The notes below the pieces were generated by a model. That model was not told where the DNA came from. It searched no databases and worked only from the letters and a program-made list of their open reading frames with translations. A stretch of 28,276 nt of DNA from an uncultured Muribaculaceae bacterium (GTDB taxonomy: Bacteria; Bacteroidota; Bacteroidia; Bacteroidales; Muribaculaceae), in assembly GCA_910589425.1 (NCBI GenBank), contig CAJUSZ010000030.1, positions 1 to 28,276 on the forward strand, written 5' to 3'. Of the stretch, positions 15,227-23,631 are shown piece after piece. Every line of letters begins with the position of its first letter. Position 1 is the first letter of the stretch. The position numbers were made by a program, and so were the translations under genes.

Positions 15227-16447
15227 ATGCAGAAGGAAAGTCAAGTTTCAGAAAAGGCTGCATCATCAGGGCAGCAGACAGTTTTCGCCATACTGGCAGC
15301 CATCAGCGTAGCCCACCTGCTCAACGACATGATACAGTCGGTGATCCCCGCCATCTATCCGGTCATAAAAGAGAACTACGGATTCACATTCGGCGAGATC
15401 GGCCTGATCACGCTCGTGTTCCAGTCAGCCTCGTCGCTGCTCCAGCCGCTCACCGGATGGTATGCCGACCGAAAGCCGCGTCCCTATTCGCTCGCCAGCG
15501 GAATGTGTCTCACCCTGTCCGGACTTTGTCTCCTTGCCTCGGCCTCATCCTACGCCACCATCCTCATGGCCGTAGCCCTGATCGGATGCGGCTCCTCGGT
15601 GTTCCATCCCGGCGCGTCGCGCGTGGCCCAGCTTGCATCGGGCGGCCGCAAAAGCCTCGCGCAGTCAATCTTTCAGGTAGGAGGCAACGGCGGAAGCGCA
15701 CTAGGGCCTCTTGTGGCCGCACTTATAGTGATTCCGTTCGGGCAGGGAGCCGTGGGATGGTTCGCATTGGCGGCTCTTGCGGCTGTCGCGCTGCTGACGG
15801 CCGTGGGGCGGTGGTATTCGGCGGCAATAGCTGCGGGGATGCACTCACGGGTTATGGGCGCTTCAGGTGTAGCCACGGTTTCCCGGCGGAAAGTGCGCAT
15901 GGCCATGATCCTCCTTGTGGTTCTTCTCTTTTCAAAATACTTCTACATAGCGTCGATGACCGACTATTTCACTTTCTACCTGATCGGCAAATTCGACGTC
16001 TCAGTCCGGTTCGCCCAATTCTGCCTCTTCGGATTCCTGTCGGCTCTGGCCGCCGGCACCGTGGCGGGCGGCTTCCTCGGCGACCGTTTCGGACGTAAAT
16101 ATGTGATCCTGGGCAGCATTTTCGGAGCGGCGCCGTTCGCGCTCGCCGTGCCTTACGCCGGGCTATGGGGAGCCGTGATCCTCTCGATGATAGCCGGACT
16201 GATCATAGCCTCGGCTTTCTCGGCGATCATCGTCTACGCCACCGATCTGATGCCGACGCGTGTCGGAATGGTGTCGGGGATCTTCTTCGGACTGATGTTC
16301 GGTCTCGGAGGGATCGGGTCGGCGCTGTTCGGATGGATGGCCGACCACACCGGGATCGAGTACGTCTTCCGGATCAGCACCCTGCTCCCGCTGCTGGGAG
16401 CCGTGGCATGCTTCCTGCCCGACACACGGATCCCGTCCCGTAACTAA
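15227..16447 (+). CDS. MFS exporter of the fosmidomycin-resistance (Fsr) type
   Basis: A 406-residue inner-membrane transporter with twelve predicted helices. The N-terminal helices (SVAHLLNDMIQSVIPAIYPV, then FGEIGLITLVFQSASSLLQP and a GWYADRKPRP loop) and VFHPGASRVAQLASGGRKS are typical of the Fsr/YfnC branch of drug efflux MFS proteins. GGFLGDRFGRKYV is the repeated MFS loop motif in the second half. The open frame extends upstream to 14630, but that part is antisense-like read-through of rnr in another frame; the start at 15227, after a terminator and a -7 box, gives the normal family length. The substrate is not certain. It is not clearly part of the urease operon, because a separate promoter follows. 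Confidence 0.85.
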   Translation: MQKESQVSEKAASSGQQTVFAILAAISVAHLLNDMIQSVIPAIYPVIKENYGFTFGEIGLITLVFQSASSLLQPLTGWYADRKPRPYSLASGMCLTLSGLCLLASASSYATILMAVALIGCGSSVFHPGASRVAQLASGGRKSLAQSIFQVGGNGGSALGPLVAALIVIPFGQGAVGWFALAALAAVALLTAVGRWYSAAIAAGMHSRVMGASGVATVSRRKVRMAMILLVVLLFSKYFYIASMTDYFTFYLIGKFDVSVRFAQFCLFGFLSALAAGTVAGGFLGDRFGRKYVILGSIFGAAPFALAVPYAGLWGAVILSMIAGLIIASAFSAIIVYATDLMPTRVGMVSGIFFGLMFGLGGIGSALFGWMADHTGIEYVFRISTLLPLLGAVACFLPDTRIPSRN

Positions 16448-16484
16448 CAGACTTCTTCCATCTCCCGTGACGTGGCGAATGAAC

Positions 16485-16514
16485 TTTGCCGCGCCTATGT
16501 ATGTTGTAATTTTG
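16485..16514 (+). promoter_or_regulatory. Promoter of the urease operon
   Basis: TTTG (16485-16488), an 18-bp spacer and TAATTTTG (16507-16514) form a near-consensus promoter. Transcription would start near 16521, leaving a leader of about 115 nt before ureA. No convincing riboswitch, Fur-like or NikR-like site was recognised. Confidence 0.55.
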
Positions 16515-16634
16515 CAGTCGGAATGCGCCGACATTGATTGGCCAGCCAGCGGCGACCGGATCTCCGCCAGGCCCTGAGAAATGAAAGACACACCCCGATT
16601 CCCTTTTTCTTTAAATTTATAAAAACACAACAAC

Positions 16635-16937
16635 ATGCATTTGACACCAAAGGAGATTGAGAAGCTCCAGCTCCTCACAATCGGCCTGATCGCCGAGCGC
16701 CGCCTTAAGAAAGGGCTAAAGCTTAATTATCCAGAGTCGGTAGCATACATCACATCCTTCGCCCTCGAGGAGGCGAGGGCGGGCAAAACCGTCGAAGAGG
16801 TGATGCATTCCGCCACAACCGTGCTTACAAAAAACGATGTCATGGACGGAGTGGCCGACATGATCGGCATGCTTCAGGTAGAGGCCGTGTTCACCGACGG
16901 CTCACGCCTCGTATCCATCCACCATCCCATCAAATGA
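16635..16937 (+). CDS. ureA: Urease gamma subunit
   Basis: A 100-residue protein of the exact usual length for UreA, the small structural subunit of the (alpha-beta-gamma)3 urease that hydrolyses urea to ammonia and CO2 in the cytoplasm. The opening MHLTPKEIEKLQLL, the LKLNYPESVAYI segment and the close VFTDGSRLVSIHHPI are family hallmarks. It is the first gene of a nine-gene operon, 23 bp ahead of ureB. Subunits are encoded separately, as in most bacteria, not fused as in Helicobacter. Confidence 0.97.
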   Translation: MHLTPKEIEKLQLLTIGLIAERRLKKGLKLNYPESVAYITSFALEEARAGKTVEEVMHSATTVLTKNDVMDGVADMIGMLQVEAVFTDGSRLVSIHHPIK

Positions 16938-16960
16938 CCCTACTCTAAAAAATAATTACT

Positions 16961-17527
16961 ATGAACACTACCGACAAAGCCGGCAACAAACCGACCCCGG
17001 CTACCGAACAATATACGACTCCTGTCGGCGTCTATTCAGGCGTGCCCGACATACTCTATCCCAACACACCCGGTTACGCACCGCAGAAACCGGTGCCGGT
17101 CGGAGGGGTAATCCTCGCCGACGGAGACATCGAATACAACACTGACCGGCGCACGAAGAAACTGAAGGTCCGCAACACAGGCGACCGTCCCATCCAGATT
17201 GGATCGCATTTCCATTTCTTCGAGGTGAACCGCTACATGGAGTTCGACCGCAAGGCTGCTTTCGGCTATCATCTCAACATCCCCGCCACGACCGCCATCC
17301 GGTTTGAGCCGGGCGAGGAGAAAGAGGTGGAGATCGTGGAGTATGCCGGAAAGACACGTGTGATCGGATTCAACGATCTGGTCAACGGATACACCGGACT
17401 CGAAGACACCCCGACCTACTACCCCAAGCAGCGCGAGGCTTACCGCAGAATGGCCGAATATGGATTCAAAGACATTCCCGAGGAGGAAGCCGACGCCGAA
17501 TTCACCTCTAATCAAAACAATAAATAA
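16961..17527 (+). CDS. ureB: Urease beta subunit with N- and C-terminal extensions
   Basis: The core at about residues 43-150 (PVPVGGVILADGDIEYN; VRNTGDRPIQIGSHFHFFEV; AFGYHLNIPATTAIRFEPGE; RVIGFNDLVNGYTG) is a normal UreB. Bacterial UreB is usually about 100-136 residues, whereas this protein has 188. About 42 extra residues precede the core and include PVGVYSGVPDILYPNTPGYA; about 37 follow it, rich in charged residues (TYYPKQREAYRRMAEYGFKD). The start cannot be moved into the core because no in-frame ATG lies there. The extensions probably sit on the enzyme surface and could alter oligomer packing; this is inference. The stop lies 13 bp before ureC. Confidence 0.95.
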   Translation: MNTTDKAGNKPTPATEQYTTPVGVYSGVPDILYPNTPGYAPQKPVPVGGVILADGDIEYNTDRRTKKLKVRNTGDRPIQIGSHFHFFEVNRYMEFDRKAAFGYHLNIPATTAIRFEPGEEKEVEIVEYAGKTRVIGFNDLVNGYTGLEDTPTYYPKQREAYRRMAEYGFKDIPEEEADAEFTSNQNNK

Positions 17528-17540
17528 AACCAATCATACG

Positions 17541-19259
17541 ATGGCTACTATTTCAAGACAAGAGAACAATATGCTCTTCGGACCGACCACAGGCGACAAG
17601 ATCCGTCTGGGCGACACCGACCTCTATATAGAAATCGAGAAAGATCTCCGTGTATACGGCGACGAGACAGTCTACGGCGGCGGAAAAACACTGCGCGACG
17701 GAATGGGCACCGCCAACACCGTAACCTCCAACGACGGGTCGCTCGACCTGGTGATCACAAACGTTACTATCCTCGACCCGATCCTCGGCGTTGTCAAAGC
17801 CGACGTCGGTGTCAAAGACGGCAAGATCGCCGGCATCGGAAAGGCCGGCAACCCCAACGTGATGAAAGGCGTTACGCCCTCGCTCTGCACCGGACCGAGC
17901 TGCGACGCTATTTCAGGCGAGCATCTCATCCTGACAGCCGGCGGAATCGACGGACACGTCCATTTCGTCAGCCCCTACCAGGCTTTCGACTGCCTGTCGA
18001 ACGGCATCACCACCCTGATCGGCGGCGGCATAGGCCCGACAGACGGATCCAACGGAACCACTATCACTTCCGGCGCATGGAATCTCGCGCAGATGCTGCG
18101 CGCAGCCGAGAAATGCCCGATCAACATGGGATTCCTCGGAAAAGGAAACACTTCCTACGATCCGACACTCCAGGAACAGATCGACGGAGGAGCCATGGGA
18201 TTCAAGATCCACGAGGACTGGGGATCGACAATGGCTGCAATCAGAGCTTGCATGGAAAACGCCGAGCGCAACGACGTACAGGTGGCAATCCATACCGACA
18301 CCCTAAATGAGGCCGGATATGTGGAAGACACCATCGCCGCCATCGACGGACGCACGATCCATACGTACCACACCGAAGGCGCCGGCGGCGGCCACGCCCC
18401 CGACCTGCTCAAAGTGGCTTCGATGATGAATGTGCTTCCATCCTCGACAAACCCCACCCTGCCTTTCGGAATCAATTCCGAGGCCGAGCTGTTCGACATG
18501 ATCATGGTCTGCCACAACCTGAATCCGAAGATCCCCTCCGATGTGGCGTTCGCAGAAAGCCGCGTCCGTCCGGAGACTCAGGCTGCTGAAAACATATTCC
18601 ACGATCTGGGAATCATATCGATGGTTTCTTCCGACTCGCAGGCGATGGGCCGCGTAGGGGAATCGTTCATGCGCACATTCCAGATGGCGTCCTACATGAA
18701 GAGCGTCCGCGGAAAGCTCAAGGAAGACAGCGCCGGCAACGACAACTTCAGAGTGTTGCGCTATCTTGCCCAGATCACTATCAACCCCGCCATCTGCTAC
18801 GGCATATCCGACATTCTCGGATCCATCGAGCCTGGCAAGATCGCCGACCTCGTCCTCTGGGAACCCGCCATGTTCGGCGCCAAACCGAAGATGGTGATCA
18901 AGGGCGGAATGATCAACTGGGCCGCTATGGGCGACACCAACGCATCGCTCCCGACCACACAGCCGATCTCGATGCGCAAGAACTTCGGAAGCTGGGGTCC
19001 CGAGATCGAGGCCACGAGAGTCTCTTTCGTATCGCAGGCGTCCTTAGCCCTCGGCATCGGAGAGAAACTCGGACTGAAGTCGCAGCTCTACGGTGTCAAC
19101 AAATGCCGTCAGATCACCAAAGCCGACATGGTCCGCAACTCGGCCACCCCGCAGATCGAGGTGGATCCCGAGACATTCAACACTTACGTGGACGGAGTTC
19201 TCGCCACCGTCCCGCCAGCAAAGACCCTGCCGCTCGGACAGCTCTATTTCTTCAGCTGA
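17541..19259 (+). CDS. ureC: Urease alpha subunit, catalytic
   Basis: A 572-residue catalytic subunit with the dinickel site. The metal ligands are all visible: His139 and His141 (GGIDGHVHF), carbamylated Lys222 in GAMGFKIHEDWG, His251 (HTDTLNEAG), His277 (HTYHTEGAGGGHAPD) and Asp365 (MVSSDSQAMGRVGE). Substrate-binding His224 and the flap Cys324-His325 are also kept. The flap reads VCHNLNP rather than the common VCHHL, and the TTCTPG-type loop reads GTTITSGAW, so this is a divergent Bacteroidota form but should be active. I start at the ATG at 17541 (MATISRQENNMLFGPTTGDK), since the in-frame ATG at 17460 lies within ureB. A strong hairpin follows the stop. Confidence 0.97.
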   Translation: MATISRQENNMLFGPTTGDKIRLGDTDLYIEIEKDLRVYGDETVYGGGKTLRDGMGTANTVTSNDGSLDLVITNVTILDPILGVVKADVGVKDGKIAGIGKAGNPNVMKGVTPSLCTGPSCDAISGEHLILTAGGIDGHVHFVSPYQAFDCLSNGITTLIGGGIGPTDGSNGTTITSGAWNLAQMLRAAEKCPINMGFLGKGNTSYDPTLQEQIDGGAMGFKIHEDWGSTMAAIRACMENAERNDVQVAIHTDTLNEAGYVEDTIAAIDGRTIHTYHTEGAGGGHAPDLLKVASMMNVLPSSTNPTLPFGINSEAELFDMIMVCHNLNPKIPSDVAFAESRVRPETQAAENIFHDLGIISMVSSDSQAMGRVGESFMRTFQMASYMKSVRGKLKEDSAGNDNFRVLRYLAQITINPAICYGISDILGSIEPGKIADLVLWEPAMFGAKPKMVIKGGMINWAAMGDTNASLPTTQPISMRKNFGSWGPEIEATRVSFVSQASLALGIGEKLGLKSQLYGVNKCRQITKADMVRNSATPQIEVDPETFNTYVDGVLATVPPAKTLPLGQLYFFS

Positions 19260-19276
19260 TCACAGCAGTCTGTAAA

Positions 19277-19306
19277 GGACAGGAAGCCCTGACCGGCTTC
19301 CTGTCC
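19277..19306 (+). terminator. 12-bp hairpin between ureC and ureE
   Basis: GGACAGGAAGCC (19277-19288) and GGCTTCCTGTCC (19295-19306) pair perfectly around a 6-nt loop, 17 bp after the ureC stop. No T run follows. Within the operon it probably acts as a partial terminator or 3' stabiliser that makes structural-subunit mRNA more abundant than accessory-gene mRNA. Confidence 0.6.
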
Positions 19307-19349
19307 GCAAAGAATCATCGAATAAATACATAACATATCCACACCCTAT

Positions 19350-19937
19350 ATGGAAATAATAAGCGAAATCTTAGGCAACAGCCACTCTCCCGAATGGAAA
19401 GAACGGCTCGCGGACTGCCACATCGAGACAATCTTCCTCGACCAGTGGACGGCACAGAAAAGCAGGTTTCTCGGCAAAGGAGACCACGGCAATGAATACC
19501 CGATAGCCCTGAAGAGGCATTCCCAAGTGGCCGACGGCGACATCGTGGCCTTCGATCCGGAAAAGAAAACCGCTACCGTGATCAGGCTCAATCTCAATCC
19601 CGTTCTCGTGATCGATCTTGCAAAGCTCGAATCCATGCCTCCGGAAGAGATAGTGAGAATATCTGTCGAACTCGGACATGCCATCGGCAACCAGCACTGG
19701 CCCGCAGTGGTCAAGGGCACCAAGGTATATGTGCCCATGACCGTAGACCGCAAAGTGATGCTCGCCGTCCTCGACACCCACCACATCGAAGACATATCCT
19801 ACGAATTCGAGGAGGGAAGCGGAGTGATCCCCTATCTCGCCCCCCACGAGATCCGCAGGCTCTTCGGAGGCGCAGGCCATCATAGCCACGCCCACCCGCA
19901 TCCCAACGGAGAACACCACCATCACATACACTCTTAG
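19350..19937 (+). CDS. ureE: Urease accessory protein UreE, nickel metallochaperone
   Basis: A 195-residue nickel chaperone that hands nickel to UreG for urease activation. The N-terminal peptide-binding-like domain (to about 75) is followed by the metal-binding domain with the conserved dimer-interface histidine in ELGHAIGNQHWP (about 109-120). The C-terminal tail from about 177 to 195 is very rich in histidine (HHSHAHPHP, then HHHHIHS), a nickel-storage feature of many UreE proteins. It begins 90 bp after ureC, past a hairpin. Its TAG stop overlaps the left end of the MITE-like element by two bases, so the element lies directly against the gene. Confidence 0.94.
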   Translation: MEIISEILGNSHSPEWKERLADCHIETIFLDQWTAQKSRFLGKGDHGNEYPIALKRHSQVADGDIVAFDPEKKTATVIRLNLNPVLVIDLAKLESMPPEEIVRISVELGHAIGNQHWPAVVKGTKVYVPMTVDRKVMLAVLDTHHIEDISYEFEEGSGVIPYLAPHEIRRLFGGAGHHSHAHPHPNGEHHHHIHS

Positions 19938-20142
19938 AATGTGTTTACTTTTAACTCGCGTTAAGGCTGAGAGTATTTTTTGAATGATTTCCGCAAGCTG
20001 AAGAAGGAGCATAGCGGGCTATGCGACTGATGAGACTTGGCGGAAAGCACCAAAAAAGACCTCGGAGTTAATGCGAAACTCTCAAAACAAATACATTCTT
20101 AATTAAAAATTAACTTGTGTGTGTGAAAAGTAAACACACTCT
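19936..20142. repeat. MITE-like element, long copy, inside the urease operon
   Basis: The left end AGAATGTGTTTACTTTT and the inverted right end AGAGTGTGTTTACTTTT differ at one base. Internal half-repeats (CGCGTTAAGGCTGAG and, inverted, CGCATTAACTCCGAG) extend the symmetry. The centre holds an extra hairpin region (about 19988-20046) with outer arms TTTCCGC/GCGGAAA and an inner GCATAGC-GG-GCTATGC. A TTA triplet on each side could be a target duplication. It is homologous to 3960-4096 and encodes no protein. Confidence 0.7.
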
Positions 20143-20179
20143 TAACAACCGATCCACCACCCAACCATCTCCACAGACC

Positions 20180-20875
20180 ATGAACCAAAGAATCATCCCC
20201 CTGACCCACCTGCTCCAGTTCAGCGACGCGACTTTCCCCGTTGGCACGTTCTCCTTCTCCAACGGGCTGGAGACAGCGGCCGAGAAAAAGATCGTCCACG
20301 ATGCGGCCACCCTCGAGGAATTCGCACGCGCAGCCGCCCGTCAGGCGGCCTTCAGCGACGGCGTGGCCGCTCTTATGGCCCACCGTGCGGTCAGCGCCGG
20401 AGACTACGAGGCTCTCTGCGGCGCCGACAGAAGACTCATGCTCTTCAAAATGAACGACGAGGCGCGCCTGATGCTCCGGCGAATGGGAAAAAAACTGGCC
20501 GAACTCGGACGCAGGCTCTTCCCTGAATCGGAAATCCTGCGCCGGTGGCTGGCCGACATCGAGTCCGACGCCACCCCGGGAAGCTATCCCGTGGCGCAGG
20601 GGATCGTGTTCCGGCTTGCCGGGCTGACGGAGGAGGATCTGTATGCCTCCTCGCAATATGGCGTCATCAACATGATATTGGGCGCCGCGCTGCGCTGCGT
20701 GCGCGTAAGCCACTACGACACCCAGGCCATCCTTTTCAAGCTCGCCGGCGAGATTCCCGATCTCTTCGCCGAGGCACGCGAGATGACATTCGAAGACATG
20801 AACTGCTTCGTGCCTGAGATGGACATACTCGCCTCGCTTCACGAAAAAGGACAGATGAGGATGTTCATGAGCTGA
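20180..20875 (+). CDS. ureF: Urease accessory protein UreF
   Basis: A 231-residue all-helical accessory protein that joins UreD and UreG in the apo-urease activation complex and controls the UreG GTPase. Family hallmarks are LTHLLQFSDATFPVGTFSFS near the N-terminus, with the SD..FP.G.F..SNGLE pattern, and YGVINMILGAALRCVRVSHYDTQ towards the C-terminus. I start at the ATG at 20180; the in-frame ATG at 20117 lies in the repeat element and would add 21 unrelated residues. The element separates it from ureE by 242 bp, the largest gap in the operon. Confidence 0.92.
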   Translation: MNQRIIPLTHLLQFSDATFPVGTFSFSNGLETAAEKKIVHDAATLEEFARAAARQAAFSDGVAALMAHRAVSAGDYEALCGADRRLMLFKMNDEARLMLRRMGKKLAELGRRLFPESEILRRWLADIESDATPGSYPVAQGIVFRLAGLTEEDLYASSQYGVINMILGAALRCVRVSHYDTQAILFKLAGEIPDLFAEAREMTFEDMNCFVPEMDILASLHEKGQMRMFMS

Positions 20876-20932
20876 TCTCCACACGGAAAAATTTATTTTT
20901 ATTATCTAACACTCAAAAAAAATCCCGATAAA

Positions 20933-21553
20933 ATGTCAACTTGCAGAATCGGCATCGGAGGCCCCGTAGGCTCCGGAAAGACAGCACTGATAGAAGCTCT
21001 CACCCCGCGTCTGATCGAACGCGGACACAAGGTGCTTATAATAACCAACGACATAGTTACAACCGAGGACGCCAAACATGTGCGCAAGACGCTCAAGGGC
21101 ATTCTTCACGAAGACCGGATAATCGGAGTCGAAACCGGAGCGTGTCCCCACACGGCGGTGCGCGAGGATCCGTCGATGAACATAGCCGCCGTCGAGGAGA
21201 TGGAGGCCAAGTTCCCGGATGCCGACATCGTGTTCATAGAAAGCGGCGGAGACAACCTCACGCTTACATTCAGCCCGGCCCTGGTGGACTTCTTCATCTA
21301 CGTCATCGACGTGGCGGCCGGCGACAAGATCCCCCGCAAAGACGGTCCCGGAATCTCGCAGAGCGACATCCTTGTCATCAACAAGACCGACCTCGCCCCT
21401 TACGTGGGAGCATCGCTCGAAGTGATGAGAGTCGACAGCGAGCGTATGCGTCCCGGCAAGCCATTCGTGTTCACCAACTCCATGAAAGGAGAGGGAATCG
21501 ACGAGCTGATCTCGCTTCTCGACAAAATGGCTCTCTTTGACGCAAAATCATAA
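20933..21553 (+). CDS. ureG: Urease accessory GTPase UreG
   Basis: A 206-residue SIMIBI-class GTPase that carries nickel from UreE and powers its insertion into urease. It shows the P-loop GPVGSGKTAL (about 9-18), the nickel-binding Cys-Pro-His motif in ETGACPHTAVREDPSMN, the ESGGDNLTLTFSP segment and the guanine-specificity motif NKTD. Length and order of motifs are normal. It is in the order ureE-ureF-ureG-ureD seen in many urease operons. Confidence 0.97.
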   Translation: MSTCRIGIGGPVGSGKTALIEALTPRLIERGHKVLIITNDIVTTEDAKHVRKTLKGILHEDRIIGVETGACPHTAVREDPSMNIAAVEEMEAKFPDADIVFIESGGDNLTLTFSPALVDFFIYVIDVAAGDKIPRKDGPGISQSDILVINKTDLAPYVGASLEVMRVDSERMRPGKPFVFTNSMKGEGIDELISLLDKMALFDAKS

Positions 21554-21585
21554 ACCGATCACATAACCTAATCTCCACACCCGAT

Positions 21586-22545
21586 ATGTTTGACCCGAAG
21601 ATCAACCGCGAATATTCCGACTCCCCTGCCGTCGATTTCTCCAAGGCACGGGAAATGAAACCTTATCTTTCCGAACCGAAAGCCATGTACGTGGGCTGTC
21701 CGGGCAAGCATGGCTTCCTCGACCTCGGCTTCGAACTCGACCCGGACGGGAAGTCCATCCTCCGCAGGCTCAACAGACGTGCGCCGCTGGTGGTGCAGCA
21801 GGAACTCTATTTCGACGAGTCGATGCCCGACATGCCATGTGTCTACATCCTCTCCTCGGGAGGGCCGAATGTGGATGGCGACCGCTACAGGCAGGACATT
21901 TCAGTAGGCAAAGGCGCGAAGGCATGGGTCTCGACAGGCGCTGCCACAAAGCTCGCCACGATGAAATACAACTATTCGGGAATGGTGCAGAACATCACTC
22001 TCGGACCCGACGCCTATCTTGAGTTTCTCCCTGAGCCTGTGATCCCCCACGCCGGCACCAGATTCATCTGCGACACGACGCTTACGGTCGATCCCACGGC
22101 CACCGTGGTCTATTCCGAGATCTACATGGGCGGGCGGAAATACTACAACGGCGGCGAACTCTTCAAGTTCGACATCCTGTCTGTCTGCTCCCACGGCCGC
22201 CGGCCCGGAGGCGAGGAGCTTTTCCGGGAGAAATTCATCATCTCCCCCGACCGGGCGAATCTCCGCGACACCGGCGTGATGGGCGGCTACGACGTGTTCG
22301 CCAACGTCATCGTCATGACTCCGCCCGACAAAATGGAGCAGATCTACGGGCGCACCACACCTTTCATCGACCCGGCCCGACGGCTCGCCGCCGGAATCAC
22401 TCATCTTCCCAACCAGGCCGGTCTTCTGTTCAAGGTGCTGGGGATGGAACCGGGTCCAGTCAAGGAAGTGGTCAGGGAGTTCTGCTCGGCAGTGAGAATA
22501 GCAGTCAAGGGAGTGCCGCTTCCCAAGGAATTTCCCTGGCGATAA
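21586..22545 (+). CDS. ureD: Urease accessory protein UreD (UreH)
   Basis: A 319-residue scaffold protein that binds apo-urease and, with UreF and UreG, forms the nickel-insertion complex. Recognisable features are YILSSGGPNVDGDRYRQDIS (the GG..GGD region), WVSTGAATKLATMKYNYSGM, YLEFLPEPVIPHAGTRF and a C-terminal LPNQAGLLFKVLG segment. It is slightly longer than the usual 270-290 residues, mainly through an N-terminal lead of about 40 residues. It is placed after ureG with a 32-bp gap and 32 bp ahead of the urea channel. Confidence 0.94.
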   Translation: MFDPKINREYSDSPAVDFSKAREMKPYLSEPKAMYVGCPGKHGFLDLGFELDPDGKSILRRLNRRAPLVVQQELYFDESMPDMPCVYILSSGGPNVDGDRYRQDISVGKGAKAWVSTGAATKLATMKYNYSGMVQNITLGPDAYLEFLPEPVIPHAGTRFICDTTLTVDPTATVVYSEIYMGGRKYYNGGELFKFDILSVCSHGRRPGGEELFREKFIISPDRANLRDTGVMGGYDVFANVIVMTPPDKMEQIYGRTTPFIDPARRLAAGITHLPNQAGLLFKVLGMEPGPVKEVVREFCSAVRIAVKGVPLPKEFPWR

Positions 22546-22577
22546 AGATCAGTAAAATCTGACAAAACAAAACACTT

Positions 22578-23594
22578 ATGGAAAACACCAATACTCTTAT
22601 GAAAAATCCCGTCGCGATCGCTGTCCGCACAGTGTTGCGCGGCGCCGGGCAGGTGATGTTCCAGCAAAGCGCCTGGACCGGACTGCTGTTTCTCGCAGGA
22701 ATCTTCTGGGGTGCATACGCCAGCGGAACGCCCCAGGTAGGCTGGGGAGCGCTCGTCGGACTCGTAGCCGCCACCGTGGCCGGGAAAATGATGGGACTCA
22801 ACTCGTCGCAGAGCGACGGTCTCGAAGGGCTGTGGGGATTCAACGGAATCCTCGTAGGCTGCGCGTTCCCTACATTCCTGGGCGACAACTGGATGATGTG
22901 GGTCTCGCTGATCCTCTGCGCCATGATCACCACATGGGTGCGCAAGGGTTTCAACAATGTCATGGCCGCATGGAAAGTCAGTTCGTTCACATTCCCCTTT
23001 GTCTTCATGACATGGATGTTTCTCTTCGCTGCCCGCTATTTCCAGAGCCTCGATCCTTTCGGACTGTCCACTCCGGAGATAACGATCCCCGAGACAGGAC
23101 AGCTTGTCTGTGATTTCGGCGATCTTGTGGTCTGGTGGCTCAAGGGGATATCGCAGGTGTTCCTGATCGACAACTGGGTTACAGGCATATTCTTCCTCGT
23201 GGGTCTCGCCCTGTGCAGCCGCTGGGCGGCGATATGGGCGGCCGTCGCCTCCGCCGTGGCGCTCGCCGTGGCGATCCTTTTTCAGGGCGACCCCCACACG
23301 ATCTCGGCCGGACTGTTCGGATTCAGCCCTGTGCTGACCGGCATAGCGCTCGGATGCACTTTCTACAAAGTTACATGGCGCTCCGCCCTCTGGGCTCTCG
23401 CCGGAGTACTCACCACTGTCTTCATCCAGGCCGCTATGGACAGCATAATGCTCCCTTACGGCATCCCGACCCTCACCGGTCCTTTCTGTATAGCGACATG
23501 GCTTTTCCTTCTCCCCCGCTATGAGCTGGACAACCGCCATTTCCCCGACCACACCCTCTGGGATCATGCCGGAGAGGACAAGAATAAAGAATAG
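22578..23594 (+). CDS. Urea transporter, UT family channel
   Basis: A 338-residue polytopic inner-membrane protein of the urea transporter family (PF03253), which passes urea down its gradient as a trimeric channel. The two pseudo-repeats are visible: GLWGFNGILVGCAFPTFLGD in the first half and GLFGFSPVLTGIALGCTFY in the second. The paired pore-helix segments are TFPFVFMTWMFLFAARYF and PTLTGPFCIATWLFLLPR. Its position after ureD makes urea supply to the cytoplasmic urease the clear role, and it suits use of host urea in the gut. Start at the ATG 32 bp after ureD. Confidence 0.92.
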   Translation: MENTNTLMKNPVAIAVRTVLRGAGQVMFQQSAWTGLLFLAGIFWGAYASGTPQVGWGALVGLVAATVAGKMMGLNSSQSDGLEGLWGFNGILVGCAFPTFLGDNWMMWVSLILCAMITTWVRKGFNNVMAAWKVSSFTFPFVFMTWMFLFAARYFQSLDPFGLSTPEITIPETGQLVCDFGDLVVWWLKGISQVFLIDNWVTGIFFLVGLALCSRWAAIWAAVASAVALAVAILFQGDPHTISAGLFGFSPVLTGIALGCTFYKVTWRSALWALAGVLTTVFIQAAMDSIMLPYGIPTLTGPFCIATWLFLLPRYELDNRHFPDHTLWDHAGEDKNKE

Positions 23595-23631
23595 ACCGAA
23601 AGCTCGTATAGAGCCCTAATTCCACACCATT

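Noticed and set aside
17460..17540. Earlier ATG start for ureC
   Set aside because: It lies inside ureB and adds 27 non-family residues; 17541 gives the standard UreC opening.
20117..20179. Earlier ATG start for ureF
   Set aside because: It falls in the repeat element and adds 21 unrelated residues.
22401..23567. Long minus-strand open frame opposite ureD and the urea channel
   Set aside because: Low-complexity, charged antisense translation typical of GC-rich coding sequence; the plus-strand genes are clear family members.
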